From: an uncultured Nostoc sp.
GTDB taxonomy: Bacteria; Cyanobacteriota; Cyanobacteriia; Cyanobacteriales; Nostocaceae
Direction of reading: 5' to 3'
Assembly: GCF_937863485.1 (NCBI RefSeq)
Contig: NZ_CALMFY010000216.1
Location: 19,219 to 83,218 of the forward strand
Length of the DNA stretch: 64,000 nucleotides
In this document: positions 54,024 through 63,600 of the stretch, piece by piece
Numbering within the stretch: the stretch's first letter is position 1
Layout: every line of letters starts with the position of its first letter
Translations under genes and position numbers: made by a program
The notes under the pieces: model-generated
Databases searched by the model: none
The model's input: the letters and a program-made list of their open reading frames with translations, nothing else
Told to the model about the DNA's origin: nothing

Positions 54024-54701
54024 TCAAGAAGCATACGCCACTGGATCAACGAGTCCCAATTCGGAAAATGCTGCTAGCCGCAAGCGACAAGAATCACACA
54101 CGCCGCAGGCGACATTTCCACCTACATAGCAAGACCAAGTTAGCTCCCAAGGAACTCCCCATTGGTTACCCAGTTGGATGATTTCGGTTTTTTTCAAGTT
54201 GATTAGGGGTGCAACAATATTAATTGGTTGTCCCTCACGCCCTTGTTTGGTTCCCAGGCGAAAAACTTCCTGCATTGCCTGGATATAGTCGGGGCGACAG
54301 TCAGGATATCCTGAGTAATCTAAGGCGTTGACGCCAATATAGACACGTTCTGCTGCGATCGCTTCAGCGTAACCAAGAGCAAAGCTTAAGAATATGGTAT
54401 TACGAGCCGGAACATAGGTGACAGGAATATTTTGAGACATTTCATCCAGGGAACGTTCCTGGGGTAAATCAATGGCGTCGTCCGTAAGTGCTGAACCGCC
54501 CCATTGTCGTAAGTCAAAATTAACCACCTGATGTTTCACGATCCCAGCTTTTTGAGCAACAAAAAAGGCTGACTGTAACTCTCGTCGGTGTCGCTGCTGG
54601 TAATCAAAGGAAATGGCATGACATTCACAGCCATCAGCCTTAGCTTTGTACAAAATTGTGGAAGAGTCTAATCCCCCAGATAACAAAATTACAGCTTTCA
54701 T
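54024..54701 (-). CDS. queC: 7-cyano-7-deazaguanine synthase
   Basis: A 225-residue ATP-dependent enzyme that converts 7-carboxy-7-deazaguanine to preQ0 in queuosine synthesis. The PP-loop is LLSGGLDSST at the N-terminus, and the zinc-binding Cys cluster is SCYVGGNVACGVCDSCRLR. VPARNTIFLSFALGYAEA and GVNALDYSGYPDCRP are diagnostic. I use ATG 54701 (MKAVILLSGG); the longer frame to 54764 has no support. preQ0 also feeds 7-deazaguanine DNA modification (Dpd), but no dpd gene is in the window. Confidence 0.95.
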   Translation of the reverse strand: MKAVILLSGGLDSSTILYKAKADGCECHAISFDYQQRHRRELQSAFFVAQKAGIVKHQVVNFDLRQWGGSALTDDAIDLPQERSLDEMSQNIPVTYVPARNTIFLSFALGYAEAIAAERVYIGVNALDYSGYPDCRPDYIQAMQEVFRLGTKQGREGQPINIVAPLINLKKTEIIQLGNQWGVPWELTWSCYVGGNVACGVCDSCRLRLAAFSELGLVDPVAYAS

Positions 54702-55040
54702 CTCGGTTGCAAATTTTGGATTTAAAATCGCTAAATTACACCTTAACAAGATGCCAGGAAGCAATGTCGAGGAGAATTTAGACTTCGGTCTGATTGAATT
54801 TTTTCAAGTTAATAAAAAGACATATATTTTTTGTCGAAAGTGCAAAATACAAAGCAAACCCGAACTATCTATACAAAAGATATCTGGATTACGGGAACCG
54901 ATCACAAACTTTGAAATTCTTCATAAACATAGGCTCTATGTTACCATCTGGATGGTTTTAGACGGATCGTAACTGGCTTTCGAGTATAAACGCCAACGGC
55001 CGTAGCGTCTCTAAATTTGGTGGTTGAGGAGATAATAATA
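54702..55040. other. spacer between queC and the Gfo/Idh gene
   Basis: I see no defensible gene. A 73-codon plus-strand frame from ATG 54751 with a CRKC motif exists but has no ribosome-binding site or recognisable content. The divergent promoters of queC and the oxidoreductase gene must lie here. A short palindromic stretch (CGCCAACGGCCGTAGCG) lies near 54990-55006. Confidence 0.35.
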
Positions 55041-56123
55041 GTGCAAGATAGCATGTCAGTGGCAGAACCGAATCCATACACACAGCGCAACCAGCCACGA
55101 CCGATCCGCATAGGCGTGATTGGAGTGGGTAACATGGGACAACACCATGCTCGCGTGCTGAGTTCAATGAAAGATGTTGAACTAGTCGGAGTGGCAGATA
55201 TTAACGTTGAGCGAGGGTTAGAAACTGCCAGCAACTACAAGGTGCGTTTTTTTGAAGATTACTGTGACCTGCTACCCCTTGTGGAAGCAGTTTGTGTAGC
55301 TGTTCCCACCCGTCTGCACTATGCCGTGGGGATCAACTGTCTGTTAGCGGGAATTCATGTTTTGATTGAAAAACCGATCGCAGCCAGTATTTCTGAGGCA
55401 GAGTCTTTAGTAAATGCCGCAGCTGAGTCTGGGTGTATCCTGCAAGTAGGTCATATTGAGCGTTTTAACCCAGCTTTTAAAGAACTGAGCCAAGTGCTGA
55501 AAACTGAGGCATTGCTGGCGCTAGAAGCCCACAGGATGAGTCCTTACTCAGATCGGGCAAACGATGTTTCGGTTGTGCTGGATTTAATGATCCATGACAT
55601 CGACCTACTTTTGGAATTAGCTGCTTCCCCAGTAACGAAATTGACTGCTAGCGGTACTCGTGCCCTGGACTCTGGTTATTTAGATTACGTAACTGCCACC
55701 TTGGGGTTTGCCAATGGTATTGTTGCTACTCTGACTGCTAGTAAAGTCACCCACCGAAAAATTCGCCGGATTGTCGCCCATTGCAAAAATTCATTTACTG
55801 AGGCAGATTTTCTCAAGAATGAAATTTTGATTCACCGACAAACTAGTACCAATTGTCTCACCGACCACCGACAAGTACTTTACAGGCAAGATGGTGTGAT
55901 TGAAAAAGTCTACACCAGCAATATTCAACCCTTGAGTGCAGAATTAGAACATTTTGTTAACTGTGTACACGGTGGCAATCAACCCTCAGTAGGTGGTGAA
56001 CAAGCTCTCAAAGCCCTGAGACTGGCAAGTTTGATTGAGCAGATGGCGCTGGAAGATCGAGTTTGGAATCCATTAGATTGGCAATCGGAACCAAGAGTAC
56101 AATCGTTGACCCCGACAGCTTAG
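55041..56123 (+). CDS. Gfo/Idh/MocA family oxidoreductase
   Basis: A 360-residue NAD(P)-dependent dehydrogenase. The Rossmann motif is GVIGVGNMGQHHARVL; the EKPIA motif with the catalytic Lys is in HVLIEKPIAASISEAE, and DLMIHDIDLLLEL holds the HDxD-like acidic element. The C-terminal domain is complete. Substrates are usually sugars or sugar nucleotides; the specific one is unknown. I use GTG 55041, nine bases after GAGGAG; ATG 55053 (MSVAEPNPY) in the same frame is the alternative. Confidence 0.9.
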   Translation: MQDSMSVAEPNPYTQRNQPRPIRIGVIGVGNMGQHHARVLSSMKDVELVGVADINVERGLETASNYKVRFFEDYCDLLPLVEAVCVAVPTRLHYAVGINCLLAGIHVLIEKPIAASISEAESLVNAAAESGCILQVGHIERFNPAFKELSQVLKTEALLALEAHRMSPYSDRANDVSVVLDLMIHDIDLLLELAASPVTKLTASGTRALDSGYLDYVTATLGFANGIVATLTASKVTHRKIRRIVAHCKNSFTEADFLKNEILIHRQTSTNCLTDHRQVLYRQDGVIEKVYTSNIQPLSAELEHFVNCVHGGNQPSVGGEQALKALRLASLIEQMALEDRVWNPLDWQSEPRVQSLTPTA

Positions 56124-56425
56124 AACAAGAAAAGGGGCAGAGGGGGATGAGGAGGACAAGATAAAATTTTCTCCCTTGTCTTTTTTTCTGCCTCATCTCC
56201 ACTACAGCCCCAACCTGAGAAGAAAACCCTAAAGTATGTTTTTAAACTTGATATCAAATCTTTAGATCCTTCCTAGTCCTTTTAAAAAACCGACAAAGGG
56301 GGATCTAAAAAATTAGAAAACAAAACCTAGTGGTTCGTTTCATTAATTTTGTGAGGTTCGTAGTGAGCGATTTCTGGCTCAATTTCAAGGACTAGAGCAG
56401 TGCAGCAATTTCAGGAATTGACTCA
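56124..56425. other. spacer with imperfect terminator-like hairpin
   Basis: Near 56130-56200 GGGGATGAGGAGGACAAG and CTTGTC-TTTTTTT..GCCTCATC form an imperfect hairpin with a T run that may end the oxidoreductase transcript. The remaining 200 bases up to the broken dedA gene show nothing recognisable. Confidence 0.45.
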
Positions 56426-57048
56426 ATGCTTGAATGGATAACTAATACTATCAACTATTTTGGCTATTGGGGAATTGCCCTACTAATGTTTCTAGAGAAC
56501 CTTTTTCCCCCATTCCTTCAGAATTGATCATGCCACTGGCTGGATTTACAGCAAGTCCATATCAACCAGAAGGGGCAAAGCTGAATATCATTGGTGTATT
56601 TTTTGCCGGACTTTTAGGTTCTGTATTAGGCGCACTTATTTGGTATTATCCGGGTAAGCTTTTTGGCGAAACCCGTTTGAAAGCTTAGGCTGATAAGTAT
56701 GGTAAATGGCTGGCTATATCCAGTAAAGATATCACCAAAGCCAAAGAGTGGTTTGACCGATAAGGTAAAAAAGCAGTATTAATCGGTCGCCTTGTACCGG
56801 GAATCCGCACCTTGATTTCTGTTCCCGCAGGTATCAGCAATATGCCCTTGCTACCATTTCTGTTTTATACAACCTTAGGTAGCGCTGCTTGGGTGGGTTT
56901 GCTAACATACTCAGGATACGCGTTGGGTAGTCAGTATGAACTTGTAGATAAGTACCTTGCTCCTGTATCCAAAATCGTACTTGGGGGTTTTGTTTTGGCA
57001 TTTGTTTTCTGGATATTCAAGCGCCAGCTAAGACGTACTAGAAGATGA
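56426..57048 (+). pseudogene. DedA family membrane protein, decayed
   Basis: The DedA (SNARE-associated/VTT) sequence can be followed from ATG 56426 (MLEWITNTINYFGYWGIALL) through LFPP, then a one-base deletion in the C tract near 56506-56511 shifts the frame (IPSELIMPLAGFTAS continues at +2). In that frame a TAG at 56686 stands where Trp is usual (RLKA-x-ADKYGKW) and a TAA at 56761 where Tyr is usual (FDR-x-GKKAV). The C-terminal half (GRLVPGIRTLISVPAGISNM) is well preserved. Three lesions mean it is inactive. Intact DedA proteins are lipid-carrier flippases or related transporters. Confidence 0.9.
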
Positions 57049-57287
57049 AACACGGACGCTTTTAGTTTGAAAGCAGTGAAAGCAGGGGTTACATCTGGCC
57101 AAAATTCGCCTACACTATGCCAAATAATACTAGATGTGCGTTGGCAGAGCTTATCGGAGGTATCGCCGGAATTAATTTTTGGCATATTTCTAGCTACACT
57201 TGACGCAACCTAGAATTTATGGTTGCTCGCATTTTTGTAAGATAAGCATGACAACTTTTTACAGTTAAGTTTGAACTAGGAGCTTTC

Positions 57288-58457
57288 ATGACAGACCAAC
57301 CTTCCGCCGCTAACCCTATGAATAGTGCTGCTATACCCATGAATAGGCAGCCGTTAGCATCGACGACTCCCATAAATGCTGTTAATAATAATCCTCCCGC
57401 TAATGCCAAGCTAGGTGGTGGTCCTGGGAAAACTATTCTCAGTGTTGATTTAGGCAGAACTTCCACAAAAACTTGTGTGAGTCGTGAACCAAACAATGTG
57501 GTGTTCGTACCTGCCAACGTGAAGCAGATGTCAATAGAACAGGTACGCGGCGGTGTTTTTGAAGCCAGGGCTACTGACCCCTTAATGGATTTGTGGCTGG
57601 AGTATCAAGGAAATGGATATGCTGTTGGTCAACTGGCAGCAGATTTTGGGGCGAATTTAGGAGTCGGACAATCTAAGGTAGAAGCTGCACTGGTAAAAGT
57701 GTTAGCAAGTGCTGGCTACTTCAAACTCAAAGATGATATCTCAGTCGTACTGGGTCTACCTTTTCTTTCCTTAGAGCAATTTGAAAAGGAAAAAGCACAG
57801 TTGATTAGCCAAGTAGGTGGTCCTCATGTGTTGAACTTCCGAGGCGAATCTGTGTCGCTGAACGTCAGTAAGGTATGGGTAATGCCAGAGGGCTACGGCA
57901 GCCTACTGTGGTCTGAAGCTCAACCGAAAAAAAGCCCTGGCAGTCCCGATTTTACAAAAATATCGGTAGCGATCGTTGATATTGGACATCAAACCGTCGA
58001 TCTTTTGATGGTAGATAACTTCCGTTTTGCCAGAGGTGCTTCTAAGAGCGAAGACTTCGGTATGAATAAGTTTTATGAATTGGTGTCCGCCGAAATCGAG
58101 GGAGCAGATAGTCAATCTCTAGCGCTGATTTCCACTGTTAACAAACCCAGAGGTGAACGCTATTACCGTCCTAAAGGTGCTAGCAAGCCCACCAACCTAG
58201 ACGATTTTCTTCCCAACCTCACAGAGATGTTTTCACGCGAAATCTGTAGCCGTGTGCTAGCCTGGTTGCCAGAACGCGTCACCGATGTAATTCTCACTGG
58301 CGGGGGTGGTGAGTTCTTCTGGGACGACGTTCAACGTCTACTCAAGGAAGCAAAGATTAATGCTCATTTAGCAGCACCTTCCCGACAGGCGAATGCTTTG
58401 GGGCAGTATATTTATGGAGAGGCACAATTATCCTCCAATCGCGCTGCTAGGGCATAA
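57288..58457 (+). CDS. ParM/StbA-like actin-family protein
   Basis: A 389-residue actin-like ATPase. An unstructured Asn/Pro/Ala-rich leader of about 45 residues precedes the actin fold: TILSVDLGRTSTKTCVSR (phosphate 1), VAIVDIGHQTVDLLMVD (phosphate 2) and VILTGGGGEFFWD (adenosine motif). On plasmids ParM filaments push DNA copies apart. Here a small gene follows six bases downstream as ParR would. A chromosomal ParMR-derived pair controlling cell shape has been described in Anabaena (I recall it as CorMR); this pair may be the orthologue. No centromere-like repeat is seen upstream. Confidence 0.88.
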   Translation: MTDQPSAANPMNSAAIPMNRQPLASTTPINAVNNNPPANAKLGGGPGKTILSVDLGRTSTKTCVSREPNNVVFVPANVKQMSIEQVRGGVFEARATDPLMDLWLEYQGNGYAVGQLAADFGANLGVGQSKVEAALVKVLASAGYFKLKDDISVVLGLPFLSLEQFEKEKAQLISQVGGPHVLNFRGESVSLNVSKVWVMPEGYGSLLWSEAQPKKSPGSPDFTKISVAIVDIGHQTVDLLMVDNFRFARGASKSEDFGMNKFYELVSAEIEGADSQSLALISTVNKPRGERYYRPKGASKPTNLDDFLPNLTEMFSREICSRVLAWLPERVTDVILTGGGGEFFWDDVQRLLKEAKINAHLAAPSRQANALGQYIYGEAQLSSNRAARA

Positions 58458-58462
58458 AGCTG

Positions 58463-58942
58463 ATGTTCCAATGGTCAAAAAAGGTAGTTAAATCCGTCAC
58501 GTTCAACCCAGAGCTTGCTGATGAAAGCTTGTTAGCGCAAGTAGAAAGTTATTTGGAAAAACAACCAGACAAGACTTTCAGCGACCTCTGTAAAGAAGCC
58601 TTGTGGCAATCTTTATGTGTACCGGAATCTGTACAACCTGCTCCACAAACAACAGTAACAACACCGATTGAACAACAAGTTGGTGAACTGCAACGTCAAG
58701 TGGCTGGACTTGAGGAACGTTTTTTTGCCAAGGGATCTAATCGTTTGGAGGCGATGGAACACCATCTACTGCAACTTTCTCAACAAGTTGCACAATTGGC
58801 GCTCATAGTCAATGATCGATCGTTCATTCCGTCTCCAACTCAATTAGAAGTAGTAAATAATACTTCTTATACTGTTGCTACCCCTCCTCAAGAGGTTGAC
58901 CCCGTAATCAGTCGCCTTAGTCAGTTTCTTGATGATTTTTAA
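58463..58942 (+). CDS. ParR-like partner of the ParM-like protein
   Basis: A 159-residue protein six bases after the ParM-like gene, so clearly an operon partner. The N-terminal region (SVTFNPELADESLLAQVESY, TFSDLCKEALWQSL) resembles a ribbon-helix-helix DNA-binding domain as in ParR. A Gln/Thr-rich linker, a coiled coil (IEQQVGELQRQVAGLEERFF, HHLLQLSQQVAQLALI) and a short conserved C-terminal tail (VISRLSQFLDDF), which may contact the filament, follow. The basic amphipathic start MFQWSKKVVKSV could bind membrane. Assignment rests on operon position and domain shape. Confidence 0.7.
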   Translation: MFQWSKKVVKSVTFNPELADESLLAQVESYLEKQPDKTFSDLCKEALWQSLCVPESVQPAPQTTVTTPIEQQVGELQRQVAGLEERFFAKGSNRLEAMEHHLLQLSQQVAQLALIVNDRSFIPSPTQLEVVNNTSYTVATPPQEVDPVISRLSQFLDDF

Positions 58943-58982
58943 GAAACAATCAGCTTTGTGAGCATCTTTTGCTTTTTCCAAC

Positions 58983-59012
58983 AATCCTTAATAGTTAATA
59001 CTATTAAGGATT
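58983..59012 (+). terminator. terminator-like hairpin after the ParM/ParR-like pair
   Basis: AATCCTTAATAG (58983-58994) pairs with CTATTAAGGATT (59001-59012) over 12 bp with a six-base loop; ATTAATGTTTATAT follows. The stem is AT-rich. Confidence 0.55.
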
Positions 59013-59029
59013 ATTAATGTTTATATATA

Positions 59030-59341
59030 TTTTGTATAGATACAATATTTGGCAACGAGCCGCCACCCTTTTCCTTTGGAGACGCTATGCGTAGCTTGCT
59101 TCCACAAAGTGGTACGGGAAGCCGCTTTGCGTCTATGCATCTACGCGGCTAATCAAGTTATGTAAAACGAGCGATCGCACATCAATTTTTAGTGTGCGCT
59201 CAAAGTGGGATAAAGTATTATTTAGGACTATAGTATAAAGTTTTTCACTTCTAGCAATCTACAGCCGGAAATTACCCAGTTATACTGAGATAAACGAGTG
59301 TAAGTCAAAACACCGTTTCGGGTCAGTTGAGATTTGTAACC
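59030..59341. other. repeat-bearing spacer before the NACHT locus
   Basis: GC-rich dispersed repeat units (GAGACGCTATGCGTAGCTTG, GGTACGGGAAGCCGC, GCATCTACGCGGC) lie at about 59078-59150. A HIP1 site is near 59171. The rest is the putative promoter of the P-loop ATPase gene. No gene is seen. Confidence 0.5.
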
Positions 59342-60643
59342 ATGAGTAATACCAGTTTTTGGAAGCCTGCTTATCAGCTTTTTAAGCCAGAGGAACCACT
59401 CACTACACCTGAAGAACTGAGAAATTTTTATGTCCAGCGAGCTAATAGTCCTGTAGAGAATTTAATCACTTTCTTGGATATGGAAGACGACCCAGCTAAA
59501 TTTTTATTAGCAGGTCACAGGGGTGGTGGCAAAACTACAGAATTGCGGCGACTAAAACAACATTTGAACAGCAAGTATACAGTAATCTGGATTGATACTG
59601 TCACTGCTCTTGACCAGTACAACATTGGCTATGCTGAGGTTGTAGTACTAATTGGAATTAAAATTTTTGAAAAAGTTATTCAACCAGAGTGGGGTTTAAA
59701 AGACGATTTATTAAATGATTTGCTCGAAAGTCTCAAAACTGTAGTTTATCAAGATGAAGACGCTGAAAATACTGGTCTTGAACTTCCAGAAATTCTCAAA
59801 AAACTAGGTCTAATTCTCAAACAAGGTCTAACTCGAAAAGTTACTACAACTCTCAATATTCGTCCGCAGCTTAGTAAAATCATTGAGCGAGTTAACGCCA
59901 TCATAGAAGCTGCCGAGAAAAGAAACAAGCAGAAGTTACTGGTGATTGTAGATGGTCTTGACCGACATGATCAAGTTACAGCGTTAGAAATGTTCGCTAG
60001 TCCACTGCTGACTCAGCTAAGTTGCCATATTGTATATGCGATTCCAATTTCACTCAGGTATTCTCCAAGCTTTCGTCAACCAATGGAAAGCTTTCAAAAA
60101 TGCTTAGATTTAACTAATCCACCAGTATTTGAGTGCGATGAGAATTTATGTCCTACTACAATCCCTAATCAACTTGGTAGAGACATTCTTAATAGTGTAA
60201 TTCATAAGCGTTTAGCAAGTTTGGGTGTTGCTTATAAGGGTTTATTTAATCCAGATGCGCTAGAACTAATTTCTGAAAAAAGTGGCGGTGTGATGCGTGA
60301 CTTGGTACGACTGGCTCGTACAGCTTGTGAAGTTTCTTTAAGGCTAAATTTGATATATGTAGATTTAGATGTTGCTAAAGAGGCTGTGCAAGAAGTACGC
60401 AGAGAATACAATTTGAGTGATTACCATTTCCCCGAACTGGATAAAGTTCACTGCACAGGTTGCTTAACTACTAATACCCATAGTTTGCCTAACAAAGGTC
60501 AGTTTGTGATTTGTGATGAGCTTTTGCAAAACAAATTTGTCTTAGGTTATTACGATCGCAGTAAAAAATCCTGGTTTGATGTGAACCCTATTCTATTAGA
60601 AGATTTACAGCGTTGGCAAGCTGCTAACTCTCCAAAAAAATAG
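59342..60643 (+). CDS. P-loop ATPase upstream of NACHT-TPR gene
   Basis: A 433-residue STAND/KAP-like P-loop NTPase. The Walker A is AGHRGGGKTTELRRL at about residue 58, and the Walker B is LLVIVDGLDRHD at about 200. A SEKSGGVMRDLVRLARTACE segment (about 315) matches the helical lid of such ATPases. The C-terminal 60 residues hold CTGC and a beta-rich tail (FVICDELLQNKFVLGYYDRS). ATG 59342 is chosen as start; TTG 59327 is in frame. The NACHT gene begins 39 bases after its stop, so the two are probably co-expressed. Function unknown; a defence or signalling role is likely. Confidence 0.8.
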   Translation: MSNTSFWKPAYQLFKPEEPLTTPEELRNFYVQRANSPVENLITFLDMEDDPAKFLLAGHRGGGKTTELRRLKQHLNSKYTVIWIDTVTALDQYNIGYAEVVVLIGIKIFEKVIQPEWGLKDDLLNDLLESLKTVVYQDEDAENTGLELPEILKKLGLILKQGLTRKVTTTLNIRPQLSKIIERVNAIIEAAEKRNKQKLLVIVDGLDRHDQVTALEMFASPLLTQLSCHIVYAIPISLRYSPSFRQPMESFQKCLDLTNPPVFECDENLCPTTIPNQLGRDILNSVIHKRLASLGVAYKGLFNPDALELISEKSGGVMRDLVRLARTACEVSLRLNLIYVDLDVAKEAVQEVRREYNLSDYHFPELDKVHCTGCLTTNTHSLPNKGQFVICDELLQNKFVLGYYDRSKKSWFDVNPILLEDLQRWQAANSPKK

Positions 60644-60682
60644 CTTTTTTCTCTTGCAATCAGCAATTATTCATCAATAAAA

Positions 60683-63600
60683 ATGGCTTCTAACGAATCT
60701 ACCACTTATTATATAAGTGCAACTGACGCAACAGAGCTAAATAAACTAGTTAATTTCTTAGAATTATCTAGTGGAACAACGACAATTTTTGCTATTGCAC
60801 CGGAGAGTGGCCCACAACATCCGGTAGTCGAGGAAATTAAGTTACTTTTATCTGAGAGTGACCATACTTTTAATGAACCTCAAAACTTTTTTTACAGTGA
60901 TAACTCACTATATAACTTTCTCTATAGTTTAGATGAAACTGGGGAACAGGATACTCAAACTAAGCGCAAATTGGTAATGGCGTTTGGAATTGATCAACTG
61001 CCGACATCACGCCTGAAACAAGAGATGAAGCAGTTGAATTTAGGGAGAGATTCGCTATTTGGGCGGGAATTAGTCATAATTTTTTGGCTGAATAAAGAGG
61101 AATTTTTAGAAGAGTTTCGTAACCGTGCGCCTGATTTCTGGGATTGGCGGGGTAAGTTAGTGAAATTTGAGGCACGTCCACCCGTAAATCCCCTGTTCTA
61201 TCCTTATCTGGAGTGGTTGATAGCTGAGAATTCCTATCTCAAAATCAGCGGTGTGATGCAAGTCCAGCGCCAAGTAGATATTTTTCTGGATCAAATTTAT
61301 GTTTCATTGCAAGCAGTAAGGCGACAGGAAGTTACAGAAACGTCGAAACTAGACCAAGAGATGACTACATTTCGCAAAGCTGAACATAGGTTGAGCATCT
61401 CTAGCCCCTACGATTTAGACGAACCTTCCTATTACGAACCAGTTTTACTAAGTTCAATACCCGCGACTAGCACCAAAACAGTAACACAAAGAATTGATTT
61501 ATCCCATGCAGTGCGGGAGAATCAATACTGCGTGATTCTCGGCGCTCCAGGTGCGGGTAAGACAACGCTACTGCGCTATCTGGCGTTACATTTTGCCACA
61601 GCGAAACGTGATGGCAATGAAACAGTAATAGGTGGCGAACCCCAAGAAGAATTGGGTAAAGCTCTGTTGCCAATTTTCTTTCGTATTGCCGACTATGCAG
61701 AACGACTACAACAAGAACCAGAGTTAAGTCTGCTGGACTATCTGCGCCAATTCTACCGCCAGTGGGAAGCTTACTTTCAAGATGAAGCTGAAGCGGGAAC
61801 TGAGATGGCGACGCTACTATTAGAAAAAATGTACCAAGGGCAGTGCTTAATGCTGCTGGATGGGCTAGATGAGGTATTTGAACAAGAAAGCCGCAGGCTG
61901 ATTGTGGAAAGGATTGATCAGTTTGTCAATGCTTTTTCTACTAATAAATTTGTCATTACCAGCCGCATAGCTGGCTACCGCGACGTGAAACTGAGCAGCC
62001 GTTTTGCTGAGTTCACTATTGAAGATATGGGTGGCGAACAGGTAGAAAAATTCCTGGAACGCTGGTGTTTGGCGATAGAACGAGCGCAGCAGCCAGAAGC
62101 TAGTGAGGCGCAATGGCAAAGAGCAGGAGATGACCAAGCAAGGAAGATTTTAGAGGCAATTAAAGACAATGAGGGTGTAAAGCGCTTAACAGCGAACCCT
62201 CTACTGTTGACAATTTTGGCACTGATTCACCGCAATGGTGAACGCCTACCTAACCGCCGGGTGAAACTTTATGAATTGGCAGTGCAAACCTTGACTGAAG
62301 ATTGGCAGCTAGGTAAGAAGTTGCCAGATGCTCCGAAAGTGCTGCTGAACCAAAATGAAGTAGTGGCATTTTTAGCACCACTCGCTTACTGGATGCATGA
62401 GGAAAAGCCTTCTGGTTTAGTCACTGAGGCAGAAGTTGAACAACAGTTAGCAGCAAAGCTAGCAGAACTAAATGATACTGATCTAGAATCCGACTCAGTA
62501 CGGCAAGCCGTGCAGGAGTTTTTACGGAAAGTGCGGGAAACCACAGGTCTATTTGTGGAACGTGCGCCTGGAGTCTACGGTTTTATGCACCTGACGTTTG
62601 AGGAGTATTTTGCTGCACGTTATATCGCTGACAATGAAGTAAGCGATATATTAGCAATTATCCGTAAACATTTGCATGAGCCGCGCTGGAATGAGCCGAT
62701 TCTACTGGCTTTAGGCTATTACGGAATTTATTCTCCTAAACAGGTTAATAAGCTAGTTGAGCAGCTTTTCAGTAATCTTGAGGTTTATGAACCTGTAATT
62801 CAAGGTGGTAAGTTAAAAATAAAAAATGTATCTTCGCAGGATGCGATTATCATCTGGTCAGGCTTGCAAGAGGAATCAACTACTAACTGTAACCAGTCGG
62901 AATTACGGTTGAAAGATTTGCTATTTGCTGGTGAGATTTTAACTCAAGTTGAAGTCAATAGCAATACTCGCAAAAAACTAATTCAAAAATTAGTTATTAC
63001 TTATCTTGGTTTAGATACAGACTTTGAGGATGATACAACTAAGCAACTGCTGAGGCTGTTACGCCAAATTGAACTGTTTAACCAGAAAGGTGAAGTTCTG
63101 GCACGACTGAAAGAATTTGCTAATGACTCAATACTTACTGAAGAGATACGGGTAAAAGCACAGACAGCTATTCTTTATGTTGCTTGTGGTGAATCAGGGG
63201 GAGGATTAGTTAGTTGTGCCATTGATATTGTTAATCAGCTAGAGCCTAATATATTTTGTAGTCTTAGAGAGTTGGTTAAAGAACTAGGTGAAGAAATGAC
63301 ACCTGCTTTAGAAAATAGTCTGGAAAATTATAGTGGCGCTCAAGACTCTCAAAGGGCATTAAACTTACTCACCGCAATATCTTATATTCGTACAGATAAA
63401 TATACAAAAGCTGTTGAACTTCTAGAAGGAATCAATGTTCAGCCAAATGTCAGGCATAGTGCTTATATAGCTTGGTCAATTGCAACTTGTTATCAGGAAC
63501 AAGATAAATTTGATCAAGCGATTGACTACTATCAGGAATGCTTTGAAAAACTAGTTTTATATATTCATCCATCTGCTTTTCTACTGTTTTGGAGAAATCG

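Noticed and set aside
54751..54972. 73-codon plus-strand frame with CRKC motif
   Set aside because: No ribosome-binding site, no recognisable family, and it lies in the divergent promoter region of queC.
31942..57048. Reassignment of TAG to Trp as explanation for dndE, Uma2 and dedA
   Set aside because: Several intact genes in the window end with TAG (for example btpA, the TIGR03279 gene and the GH10-like gene), and Trp is encoded by TGG everywhere else, so a general code change is excluded. Local read-through stays possible.
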